DNA of 64,000 bases from Adiantum capillus-veneris (Eukaryota; Streptophyta; Polypodiopsida; Polypodiales; Pteridaceae). The position numbers and the translations under genes are program-made. The stretch is from contig CM043958.1 of the NCBI GenBank assembly GCA_014529385.2, positions 156,089,293-156,153,292 of the forward strand, read 5' to 3'. Below are positions 1 to 10,930 of this stretch, piece after piece (positions within the stretch are counted from its first letter, which is position 1; each line of letters begins with the position of its first letter). A model generated the notes under the pieces. That model was given only the letters and a program-made list of their open reading frames with translations, had not been told where the DNA came from and did no database searches.

Positions 1-650
1 GAGCTTATACAACCCATGGCACAAAAGTCCAGATGCAACAATTTCATCACCAAAACTGAGATCATGAACTATACATCTGTCATCCACAAATTTGACTACA
101 AGTCCAAGTCTAGCAGGTGCAAATATACAGACAAAAGATTCTTCTTGATCCCAGGTACATAAAGTGCATCAACAAGTGTGAAAGAACTGCCATTTGCAAC
201 AAAAAGCACAATCTTTCCAACTCCTTGAACCGAATAAGAGGCATTGTTGGCACAAGTGACTGAATTCCCATGAGGGACATACTCGAGAGAGGTGAACAAT
301 TCACGATGTGAGGTAATGTTCTTTGTAGCACCACTGTTGAAATACCACACATGTGAATCTGCAACAACTGACATGCATGCATCATGGACAGTAGGATTGT
401 AAGTGCATTCTGCACTAAAAGCCCATTCTGTATCAACACCAGCATCACATTTTCCTTTTATACAAGACTCAACAATGGCTACATTTGTAGTGGAACCAGC
501 AATTGTAGTGGAACCACCCTCTTTCTTCTTAGCCTCTTTGGCCTTCAACTTAGGACACTGCTTGATCAAGTGATCATTAGCTTTATAGTAATGGCAACGT
601 ATCTTCTTTTTGCCCTTATCACCAAAATTTCCAGACGAATTCCTGCCAGC
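1..650 (-). pseudogene. Ty1/copia gag zinc knuckle and protease fragment (3' half of a split element)
   Basis: Read on the minus strand, this matches the same region of the complete copia element E (28524-29288): the end of gag with a zinc knuckle (594 down to 555), a lysine-rich linker, then protease and the start of the GAG-pre-integrase region. Two key residues are changed. The second Cys of the CCHC knuckle is Tyr (TAT at 585-587). The protease catalytic Asp is Asn (codon at 336-338, NSG where E has DSG). Homology to E stops at 650, in the gag codons just upstream of the knuckle, exactly where tandem unit Y begins. The other side runs off the window. The matching 5' half of such an element ends at 20698 on the plus strand. 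Confidence 0.85.
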
Positions 651-1081
651 CTTCAGTTCTTCTACCTATGCATATGGCTTGACCGGGTCTCTTGAGCTAT
701 CCATTCTTACCAAATGTGTAGTTGTGCCTCTTTTTACGATAAAAAGCGTTAAAGTTTTTAAGACTGTTAGTTTTTTTCCCATGTAGCTACAAATTCTATA
801 GTCTCAATTTGTCACATGGTCATATGGCTTGACCGGGTGTGCCATCTTGAGCTATCGATTTTTACCTTTAGTTCTTCTACCTATGCATATGGCTTGACCG
901 GGTCTCTTGAGCTATCCATTCTTACCAAATGTGTAGTTGCGCCTCTTTTTACGATAAAAAGCGTTAAAGTTTTTAAGACCGTTAGTTTTTTTTCCATGTA
1001 GTTACAAATTCTATAGTCTCAATTTGTCACATGGTCATATGGCTTGACCAGGTGTGCCATCTTGAGCTATCCTTTTTTACC
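651..1081 (-). repeat. Y repeat, two tandem ~215-bp units
   Basis: Units 651-865 and 866-1081 are near-identical head-to-tail copies. Each contains the sequence CATATGGCTTGACC followed by CTTGAGCTATC near both of its ends, so that block occurs four times here. A partial third copy lies in the opposite orientation at 20699-20838, starting at the same unit boundary. In both places Y abuts a copia gag gene at the same gag position. No open reading frame, terminal inverted repeat or target duplication was found. Its nature is unknown. Confidence 0.8.
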
Positions 1082-1379
1082 TTCAATGGTGGGTAAAATA
1101 GTGGGTCATTACATTTTGAAAAATAGTATGAAAAAAGTGGGTTACTCATTACATAAGAGTATGCACATAAAAGTGGTTACTAGTTTACATAAAATAGTGG
1201 GTCATTACATTTTGTACGAAATCCGTATGAGGGGGGATGGCTCATTGCGAGAACGTCCATATCTTGTCCGTAGGTAGGGGGGTAGGTTAGTAAGTAAGAT
1301 ACCGTACATAGGGGGGTTTCTCTAATCTTGATGCACGCAGGTGACATCCCCCCATTACTAATAGTGAATCCCCCGGGAA
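1082..1379. mobile_element. Putative terminus of TIR element X (right end)
   Basis: AT-rich start with two copies of AATAGTGGGTCATTACATTTTG (near 1094 and 1193; only the shared core is certain), then a segment with several G or C runs. It ends with AGTGAATCCCCCGGGAA directly against gypsy RT coding sequence. The same 17-bp terminus (two mismatches) abuts the other half of this RT gene at 25028-25044. A TAAA flanks both termini. No coding capacity is visible. Confidence 0.4.
1363..1379 (+). repeat. 17-bp terminal inverted repeat of X, right copy
   Basis: AGTGAATCCCCCGGGAA, followed by TAAA at 1380-1383. The partner at 25028-25044 reads AGTGAATCTCCCAGGAA on the plus strand, followed by TTTA (TAAA on the minus strand). 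In the reading direction of the split RT gene these become an inverted pair around an insertion with a 4-bp TAAA duplication. Confidence 0.5.
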
Positions 1380-1383
1380 TAAA

Positions 1384-4195
1384 CTACAAGTTTGTATGAA
1401 TCTCAAGCAGGTAAACACTACCACAATAAGAGACAACTATCATGTACCCATCACAAATCATGTGATCAAGAGAGTCATGGGCAAGGAAGCTTATAATTTT
1501 CTTGATGGCTTTTGGGCTACAATTAGCTCACAATAAAGCCAGAGGATTGTCACAAAATGGTCTTTGCAATAAAATGGGGCATATTTGCTTATAGGGTGAT
1601 ACCATTTGGCTTAATCAATGAACTTGTCACATTCCAAAGGTTGATGATTCATGCATTCAAGGAATATCTAAGACAATTCTTAGAAATCTATATGGATGAC
1701 TTGTGTGTGCATTGTCAATAGGTTGAGCACTTGAAAAAATAATAATTTAGAAGTGCAAAACTTATTGCATTTGCCTAAACCCTGAAAGAATGGTCAAACA
1801 CGACAAGTTTTTAGGACACATTGTGTCTAAAAATGGCATTTTTCCAAATCTACAAAAGAAACAAGTGACTTTTTTCTTCCAAGACCCACCAAAATTAGAG
1901 AGGTACAAGCCTCTATGGGCCATTGCGGCTACTACCAAAGGTTTATCTATATGTATGCTGTCATTGCAAAACCTCTCTATGCTCTCACCACAAAATTTGA
2001 GTGGAATGAAGAATGTGACAAAGCGTTTCAACAATTCAAGTAGAGATTAACAAGATCTTCCATATCAATATAAATGCATCGGCCTTTGCACAATTGCGTG
2101 CATATCAGCACAACCTAGAGAGAGCAATATGGATTTTCCAATATGTTACTCTAGTAGACAAGTCAATACTGCAGAGAAAAATTACACGACCATAGAAAGA
2201 GAGGGATTGTGAATGATCTATGCCGTCATAAAGTTTAGGCATTACCTTCTCACAAACAAGTTTGTATTCATTGTGGATCATCATGCACTATTATACTTAG
2301 TGAAAAAACCATGCAATACTAGCCAAATAGTTTGATGGTTCATTATATTGCTAGAGTTTGATTTCACAATAGTAGTTAAGAAAGGGACTACTCATCACAA
2401 GGTGGACCATTTATCTAGATTGATTCATGGGGAAGCACATCGTGGAGCTGACAATGACCTGCCAACTCGTATCTTTTCAATATTTAGATGGTGTCAAGGT
2501 GGAGCAAACATGTGATTCCATTGCTCACCATTGGTTCTCTACAGATTGAATGACATCCATAAGTCATTGAAAACATGCTTGCTTATTCTTATAGGATGAT
2601 GGCTATATAAGCTTGGAAAGGAAGGAATACTTAGGCTATGTATAGAGCCATCCGAGAAATAAATGTACCTAAGGCAAGCTCACTTACAAATGTTGGGGAT
2701 ACTCAGGCTATGTGTAGAGCCATCCAAGAAATAAGTGTACCTGAGGCAAGCTCACGTACAAACGTTGTGGATTCACAATGCAAAAAGGAAAACATTACAA
2801 AGACTAATGCGACTTCGGAGGTATTGGCCTCACATGTAGCGTAGTGTCCATGACTATGTTAGTTCATGTGATATTTGTGCAATTCATAATCCAACTGAAC
2901 ATGCTACACTATTCAAAATAGCACAAGAACCCAAGTGGGTAAAAACAATGTGGATTATCTGGAAAAAGGAGCCTTGTCAACAAACATGAGTAGATCTAGA
3001 CTATGTTCAATCTAGAGAGAAGCAAAAACTACGTGATCATTGAAAATCACCGTTATTACAAAGGGATTGATAAGAAATTGTGAATATGTGCCACATAATG
3101 CAAGTATTTTTTTATGATTCTTGAGCAAGCACATGCCGAACCCCTAGGAGGTCACTTTTTGACGGACAAATTGCAATCTGGTGGCAAAACTGTACATGGA
3201 GGCAGAGCAATATGTAAAACAATGTGATAATTGCCAACAAAAAGAACTACATATGCGATGTGATGAAATGCCGTTATGACCAACGATGGTTGCAAGGAAT
3301 TTTGCTAAATGGGGGATATAATTTTTTGGACCTATCTCGCCACCTGTCTATGGAATGCATGCTCAATACATCATAATCACAATAGATTATTTGACCAAAT
3401 GGGTAGAGGCCAACGAGACGCAAAATAATGATGCCATAACAACATCATAGATTTTGTGCGAGAATGTTTTCACTCGATATGGACTTTTGATAGAGATAGT
3501 GAGTGATCGAGGGACTCACTTCATAAACAATATGGTTGACTACTTACTACGAGAATTTATGGTGCTTCATTGAAAGTCCACACCATATCACCCCAAGCAA
3601 ACATGCAAGCTGAGAGCACAAACAAAATCCTATGCATCGTGCTCACCAAAATTTTAAACAAATCAAGGACCAATTGGGATAAAAAACTACACTCAGCTTT
3701 ATGGGCGTATAGGATAGCAGACAAAACAACACTAAATACGACACCTTTCAAATTGGTGTTTAGGATTAATGCCATATTACCCTTAGACTTCTTGATTCCT
3801 GTAGGCTACAAGTTGCACAAGACTTAGGATGGATTGGACACAAGCTTTCAGGTAGACTTGAATAGCTCACTAGGCTAGATGAATCATGACTAAAGGCTAT
3901 TGCAACAATCTGTGCACAAAAATGACAGATCAAAGAATCTCATGACCAACACTTGACAAATAAGGAGTTTAAAAAGGGAGACTATGTGTTAATCTATAGC
4001 TTGAAGCAACACTCCAAGAAATTGAAAGGCATGGTAATGGCCCATTTGTGATCAATGACATATCACCAAGTGGTGTCATACAACTTGTGACACTAGAGGG
4101 AGAGGAGATGCGTAATTGGATCAATGGTTGCAGATTAAAGAAATACCATCTACCTCTAACTGCTAACATTTTGGAGAACTTAGAAGATTCATGAA
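1384..4195 (+). pseudogene. Ty3/gypsy RT - RNase H - integrase remnant (3' half of an H-family element)
   Basis: The conceptual translation has many stops and frameshifts but clear pol order. RT starts abruptly with CMNLKQVN, then FLDGF, IPFGL and the catalytic YMDDL (about 1690-1705), then FLGHIVSKNGI (about 1810). RNase H follows at about 2040-2430 (YSSRQ, TIEREGL, VDHHALL). The integrase zinc finger ends near 3230 (CDNCQQ). The core keeps all three acidic residues in TIDYLTKW (about 3385), SDRGTHF (about 3510) and QAESTNK (about 3610). A C-terminal region continues to 4195. The missing N-terminal RT codons of the same family lie on the minus strand at 25049-25150. It is non-functional. Confidence 0.85.
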
Positions 4196-4251
4196 GCAAA
4201 GGAAAGGAATCAAACATTTCAAGTCATTCAAGAACAAGCAAAGGTGAAGCC

Positions 4252-5479
4252 ATGTTACAAATTTTAAAGCGCAAAGAACGACAAAATCCAGCTCCAATTT
4301 GGCAAATAGAAACACCATCTCCTCCTATCGAAGCAATCCAAATCGATAGTTGGTTGGGAGGTATGGATGTACGCATCAATTTCAGCTTGCCAATGGAACA
4401 CCAAAAAGAGCTTTTGTGGATACTTGAGATCCTGCGAATGCCATGTGATATTCTACATACCTCAAACTATTGAACTCCATTATAGAACCAAAAAAATTTG
4501 AGCTTTGTGCAGCTAACAGAGGAATACTGGTTAGTTTGGGGCAAGACAATGTCTCAATCAATTTTGATGGTATCCACTGTCCACATCAATTCCACATCAT
4601 GGCAGATACAAGTCTTAATGAAGAAATCATCTTGGGAGTTTTGTGGATGCACACTTACAAAGCAGTTCTAGATCGTTCACAAGAAACTCTAAAGTACAAC
4701 CTCAAGGATACATCATATGTTACACCCTTAGCACAAAAAATTCACATTTGGAATGTATAGCCATAGTCCAAGGAGCCAAAGCCAAGCCAAAGCCAACCAT
4801 CGGGCTGCAACATTATCCAAACATCCAAGGGAGACAGGTCAAACAAGTTTGGGTGAATAACTCCATCCTGGAAACCAAGCCAAAACAAATATGGATACGC
4901 AAAGCATTAATCTCCAATCAAATTTTTGAATCAGCCAAGCAAAGCTTTCAAGAAGCTAGAACCCTCAAAACAAGCCAAAACGGTGGACGGGATCCAAACA
5001 GCACCCGAAGGCTTCATCAAGTTCACCCAAGTACAAACGGATTCCCAAATTCACATCAAAAAATCCAACAAATGCACAATAACCGCCATAGAGATGGAGA
5101 ACCAATCAATAAAACCGACAACCATCTTTAGAGTCTCCAACACCAATCGTCAAGTCGATATCCAAAGACAAGCCAAGTCGAGCATCAACCAACCAATAGT
5201 ACTCACTAAACCAACCATCAAGTCTCTAACACCAATCCTCAAGTTGATATCCAAAGACAAGCCAATCCGATCATCAACCAACCAATAGTACTCACTAAAC
5301 CACTAAAAGAACAGGGGATTTATCTACAAAGACTTTCATTCAAAAAACATAGCCTAGATGAAATCTCGCCAGAAAAAACAATTGAACAATCTATTCAGTG
5401 CCTGCATCTTGCACAGTATAATGTTACCTATTACATCTTCCATAAGCAATATAGGGCCACATTCCACAGCCTTGCATAG
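4252..5479 (+). pseudogene. 3' ORF downstream of the decayed gypsy pol
   Basis: A broken reading frame (pieces at 4252-4473, 4470-4760, 4643-5131, 4926-5288 and about 5235-5479) follows the integrase on the same strand. The second piece contains ILGVLWMHTYKAVLD, which resembles the C-terminal ILG/xWLxxxxAxID part of retroviral aspartic proteases. If so, the placement after integrase is unusual. The rest is Lys/Gln/Pro-rich and not recognised. Either the element family has an extra 3' gene or this is a neighbouring element's fragment. The assignment is inference. Confidence 0.35.
5121..5302 (+). repeat. Tandem duplication, ~92 bp x 2
   Basis: Two adjacent, slightly diverged copies inside the 3' ORF remnant begin ACCATC at 5121 and 5214. 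Both end with the stretch coding for or overlapping AACCAACCAATAGTACTCAC. Confidence 0.8.
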
Positions 5480-7480
5480 AAACACCATATTATATAAAAT
5501 GGGAAATTCTCACTAAAATGGGAATCCGAAACTTTGATCCATCCCACCTGAAATGGGAAAAATCCAATTATGAAAATTTTTAAGACTATTATACACTCAT
5601 TATACACCATGAGTTTTGTTCAAGCACGAGGACATCTTTTTCATGTGTTGAAAGAACTTGTAGAAGAGTGTTTTTACCAGGTTTTTTAGTTTAGAAAAGA
5701 GACTACATCTCATAGGATATGTGTTGTTTATCAACACCTTAAATTCCACAAACATCATAATAAGAGACTAGATCACATATGGTGGACACAAATGTTAAAA
5801 AAAGTTAGATTCAAATCTCAAAGAATCACATAAGTAACAAAAATTTAAAGGGAATGTTGAGTGGTTGTTCACTCCTCAATTGCTAAGATAGATCTATTAT
5901 CAACATCTTATCCTTCTTTGAGGATGCTCATGCTCTATTGAGCCTTTTGAGAAACATGTTTTGGGATATTCACTCTATTCTCATTATTGGATTCCCCTTT
6001 CCTACGCATGAGAACACAATTGTGCATCAACATCTTCTCATAACTATGAAACTCTTACATTAGGTCCCCATTGCGTATCCCAATAATTTTCTTAAACTTC
6101 AATGTCACTCATACCTTTCTTCTTGCACACTAACGCCCAATATTGAATGAGGGTTTTCCTAAAGTTAGCTAAGCTAGGATCTGCATCAATTTTTGATTGG
6201 GAAATAGCTAGCCATATTGTCATACTATATTGAAAGGTTGTGCCGATATGAAGTCCCCTCTCTTGACATCGATCAATTGTGAAAATGAGTCCTTTAGCCT
6301 CCAATTTTGTGGACCACAATAGTGATCTTTGTACCTCTCGTAGCCCTCAAACTTATAATACTCTTCCATCTCCAAAGTCACCACATAATGAGTCCCTTTT
6401 GATAGAAGCTAGGTTATTTCATACACAACTGCATTTGTCAAAGAGGAATTTTGTATTTCAACGACCATCCACTTCCAATACTTAATCATGGGACTAATTT
6501 TTTCCCATAGCTTGACCAAAATACCCATCCATTTCTCCCAATATCTAATCGGGTCATTTATCCCTCAAATAACTTGAGTATTGTCTTGAAATAGATTTCT
6601 AGTTTAAGACCCTTGGGGAAGCATGACCTTGCCCATAGCATCCCTCTTTCTCCATTGCTCTATCCCTCCCTAACACAACTTCCAAATATGCATCTTTGGG
6701 TGGACCTTACATAGCATAATAAATACATCATATTTCATGAAAACTATAAATTAAAAGGACTTTGATCGCCCCAAAAAATCATGTAAACCATCACACCAAC
6801 ATCCTTCCATAAATCTATTGAAATAGTTCCAAGAACTTTGTTTCATGTGTTTCCTCCACTCCTCTATGATCTTGTCGCACTCTTCAGGATTTTGGAGCAA
6901 CTAGCCATGATATAGTCCCACCACACAAGAAACACTTAGAAAATTCAATTAACTTTGATAATCACACATGCTTCAACTCATTGTTCCATATCCTATTGAA
7001 TGTTAAAGATGATAAGCTCTTATATCCTATTGTGGCTACAAGTTTTGCATTGACCTTTCTAAGTTATGAACCTACCCATACATCTCCCATACAAAAAGTA
7101 AGATCACCTTTGTACTATCTACTATAGCTCTACTCTTGTGGTTTGTTCTAGAATTTGTTTTGAAAAAAAATAATAATAAAAAAATAGCTTCTCCCATTCC
7201 AACATGGTCCCTTGATCTTCCCAAGAGGCTAATGCTCCCATGTAAGAATAGCCACACTTCTCCTTCAATATTTTTTCTTGTATTTATAAGAGGATATTTT
7301 TGAAACTCCATGCATTTGATACCATCCATGTAGCACACAAATCAATAATTGATACTTGTTTCACAGACTCAAGAGACATATTTTTTTATGTTTTTGGTTC
7401 CCTAATTAGTTCTTTTTGTTTCCTATTTCTCATACAATGTTTTCCTTGTTTGATAAAGGTACCACAAGTTTTGGGTCATT
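5480..7480. other. No recognisable gene
   Basis: AT-rich sequence with only short ORFs. A minus-strand ORF at 6092-6319 (75 codons) matches nothing I recognise. The first few hundred bases may be the untranslated 3' end and LTR of the preceding gypsy element, but no TG...CA boundary or second LTR copy is visible. Confidence 0.5.
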
Positions 7481-7499
7481 AGCTATAACATCCCAATTA

Positions 7500-9480
7500 T
7501 CTTAATCCAACTCAAACTACATAGCATCATCACCCCAAAATGGCCTACAATCGCAGAATCTCATACATAGTTTTGACTCCGTGCTATGAACCCTCAGCCT
7601 TGGTAGGATTATTAATGCATCTAGAACGTTAGACATTGGGAAGGCACTATGCATACTTATGTTGAATTTACCATATTTTCCATGAGCACATTAAGTGCTT
7701 CAACACAATAGTACACATTGATTCTAGTGTCCATCCTTAACAAGTTCATACCATCTCTAGTGTAAGAGAAGCATGGAGCCAGCATAATCAACCTTTGCAA
7801 GACAACTAGCTATGAAATTTCATGAGATTTGGCTAGCCGTCCAAATCTCATGCATAGTTTTGACTCCATGCTATGAACCCTCATCCCTGATAGCATTGAT
7901 TATACATCTAGATCATTAGACATTGGCAAGGAACTATGTTTACTTATGTTGAATTTACTATGGCTTCAACACATGATTTTTCATTGGTTCTAGTGCACAT
8001 ATTTGCGACCGGACTTAAAGCTATATGGAGTGATCTTGAACCTTTGTAAGCTAGCCTAGCTATCAATGAGTCCGCATGAGATTTGGCCAACTGCCAATCT
8101 CACATGTAGACATTACCATGTGCTCTCAACCCTCATCCTATTTAGGAGTGTTAAGGCATTCATACCACAAAACATAATTGTAAACCAATGATTAAACACA
8201 CTTTGAACATAACAAAGTTCCTCTGTAGATCAAGACGATTGATATTTGAATGGCCATCCAGTTCTTCTAGTATATTTTTTAGTAGAATCATCCTACTCAT
8301 GAGTCACTACAATGGAGTTCACATTAGTTTGTGCAACAAAATCTTTGCACTAGCATATTTAGTGTTGGCCGTGAGATTTGACCAACTGTCCAAATCTCAT
8401 GCATAGTTTTGATACCGTGTTATGAACCCCTCATCCGTAGCAAGATTGATGTGATCAAACCATTAGACTTTGGGAAGCCACTATATATTCATGCATTGAA
8501 TTTACCATGTTTCCATGATCATTTCAACACAAGAGCCCACAGAAATTATAGTGTACATACTTGTAACATATTTGCCATATTTCCAAGAGCACAATAAATG
8601 AATAAACTTAGGATTTCACATCAACTACAATGTACGTACTTGTAACAAAGTCACATAAGTTTTGGTGCAAGGAAATCTTGGTGCTAACACATTTAGAATT
8701 TTCAAAATACCTCACCTAGCTATCAAGTTGCATGAGATTTGGCCAACTGTCCAAATCTCATGTGTAATTATAACTCCCTGCTATGAACCCTGTCCCTCAT
8801 CCTTGGAAAGATCGTTGATGCAATAAAACCATTGGACATTGATACAACTTACGTTGAATTTATCATATATTCCATGAGCACATCAAGGGCTTCAACACAT
8901 AAATATAAAACCAATAAGAAAATTATGTTGACGATAACAACATTTCTCTGAACATCAAGAAAATTGAGATTTGGCCCATCCAATTCTCATAGTGTCAAAG
9001 TATTTGATAAAGGCACCGTGCTTTGGAGTCCACATTAGCTCAAGTGTAATATCATCTTCCATGAGATTTGACCAATTGTCCAAATCTCATGTATAGTTCC
9101 AACTCCATGCTATGAGGCCTTATAAAGGGGAATGGCTAATTCATATGGACTATGTTTATTGATTTTGAATTCACCATATTTTTCATGGGCACAATAAGGG
9201 CTTCAACACATGAGATCACATTCTTCTAGTACACATGATCATAAACTGAAGTAAATCTGTACAGTAGGGCCAACCGTCCAAATATCACATGTAGACATTA
9301 CCATGTGCTATCAAGCCTCATCCTTTCATGAGTGCCAAGACATCCATTATACCACTAAATGTAGTGTAAGACCAATAAGAAAGTATTGTGCATACTTCTA
9401 AATCTACACTATCACCCCTTGCGGGACTATTAATGCATTGTAACTTAGATATTGGCAAAGCACTAGGTATACTTATGTTT
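7500..9480. repeat. Degenerate tandem satellite with palindromic core
   Basis: About six imperfect units of roughly 250-360 bp. The most conserved part is a hairpin, CATGAGATTTGG - 8 nt - CCAAATCTCATG. It is perfect at 7821-7852 and 8731-8762, and imperfect at 8075-8106, 8371-8402 and 9060-9091; half-copies lie near 7555 and 9270. Each core is followed by a block ending TATGAACCCTCATCC, then TTAGACATTGG (near 7630, 7916, 8463, 8832, 9445), then a TTGAATTTACCAT / GCTTCAACACA block. No ORF is shared between units. Confidence 0.75.
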
Positions 9481-9517
9481 AAGCAACTATATCTTTCATA
9501 AGCACATAAGGACCTAC

Positions 9518-10255
9518 ACTTAGGGTTTAGGATTTGAGGTTTGGGATTTGGGTCTTAGGGTTTAGAGTTTAAGATTTAGGGATTAGGGCCCTAAGTTTAG
9601 GGCTTATGGTTTAGAGTTTAGGGTTAGGGACCTAAGTTTGGGGCATAGGGCTTAGAGTCTAGGGTTTAGACTTTCTGGTTTGGAATTTGGGACTTAGGGA
9701 TTAGGATTTCATCTTTAGGATTTATGATTTGGGGCTCAAGGTTTAGGGTTTATAGATTAGGGCCCTTAGTTTGGGGCTTAGGGTTTACGATTTGAAAATT
9801 AGGGCTTATAGTTAAGGGTTTAGGGTTTAAGGTTTTGGATCCTAAGTTTGGAGCTCAGGGCTTAGGGTCTAGGATTTAGGAACTACGGTTTGAGGTTTGG
9901 GGTTTGGGACTTAGGGCCCTTAGTTTAGGAGTTAGGCATTAGGGCCTTAAGTTCGAGACTTAGGGAGTAAGGTTTGATGTTTGTGTCTTTTGGTTCAAGC
10001 TTAAGGACTTAGGGCTTATGATTTAGGGTTTAGGGCTTAGGGTCTAGGGTCTAGGGTTTACAATTTGAGGTTTGGGGCTTGGGGCTTAGGGTTTAGGGCC
10101 CTTAGTTTGGGAGCTAGGCGTTAGGGCCCTAACTTTGGGACTTAGGGCTTATGGTTTGATGGTTGTGTCTTTTGGTTCAGGATTAAAGTCTCGGGACTTA
10201 GGGTTTATTATTTAGGATTTAGGGCCATAAGTTTGGGGTTTTTGTCTTAGGGTTC
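9518..10255 (+). repeat. Degenerate telomere-like (TTTAGGG) block
   Basis: About 740 bp of imperfect 6-8 bp repeats close to TTTAGGG, the Arabidopsis-type plant telomere repeat, with the G-rich strand on plus. Variants include TTTAGGA, CTTAGGG, TTTGGGG and GGGCCC interruptions. A higher-order repeat of about 60-200 bp is suggested by recurring CCTAAGTTTGGGGC and GGTTTGATG blocks (for example near 9965 and 10155). It directly follows the palindromic satellite. Confidence 0.7.
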
Positions 10256-10467
10256 TATTTAGGTTATAGAATATTGTAAGCATTATGTATGTGTATGAAA
10301 AGAACTACTATACAAACTCCTCTTTAGAAAGTTGCATGCTTAATTCAACTTTCTCAGAGTCGGAGGTAGTTGGCCAAGGAAATTCATGTCAATGCATCCC
10401 AAGAGGTTTGAACTTGAGATACAAACATATATGATTGCACATGGAGAGATTAAGTAACAATGACACT

Positions 10468-10930
10468 TAGTGCTTAGCAGTGGAAAGGCTAATTGTATTC
10501 CCGCTCATGTAAACAACCTTAGGTCATACCTCTTGATCTCTCTTCACAAGATCTTTTGTATTAACAATACTTGTGGAAATTTGTGACACATGTACAATCC
10601 CTTCCTTTCGATCATGAAAGCCCACAAGCTACTCAAAGAAACCATAATCAATGACACATGAAACCCTACCTTTGTAAACATCAAACAACTGAAGTACCTC
10701 TGGTTGTTGCCCTTTTGAAGAGTTGGGGTTTCTACCATATCGATCCCTTCTGCTTTGATCTCCACATTCATCATCGCCCTCCTCACTGCCAACATATCCA
10801 TTGTATCAATCCCTAAAATCATCATGCTCTCTTGTGAGTCCTAAGATCACCTTCCTTGTGGCTATAATCCCTTTATTTATATTCATCCTATTTGTCATGG
10901 TCTCTTCGTCTTTCATACCTTGATCATGTC
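10468..10930 (-). pseudogene. PRP22/DHX8-like splicing helicase, S1-domain fragment
   Basis: On the minus strand a charged Arg/Asp/His-rich stretch (about 10930-10780) leads into an S1 RNA-binding domain with DVYKGRVSCVIDYGFF, GIVHVSQIST and KDLVKRDQEV. In DHX8/PRP22-type DEAH helicases, an RS/RD-rich region followed by one S1 domain precedes the helicase core. Here there are in-frame stops (after HDDFRD, after GFFE and after RDQEV) and at least one frameshift in the charged stretch. Homology ends about 10480. No DEAH helicase motif is nearby. It is a gene fragment, either transposed or left from a decayed gene; no intron boundary was identified. Confidence 0.75.

Noticed and set aside
4470-4760. 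Endogenous pararetrovirus protease
   Set aside because: No movement-protein or coat-protein-like sequence is nearby, and the adjoining pol has a gypsy integrase, which plant pararetroviruses lack.
7821-9091. CRISPR-like array from regularly spaced palindromic repeats
   Set aside because: Units are 250-360 bp, spacers are themselves repeated, no cas genes, and the context is a plant nuclear genome.
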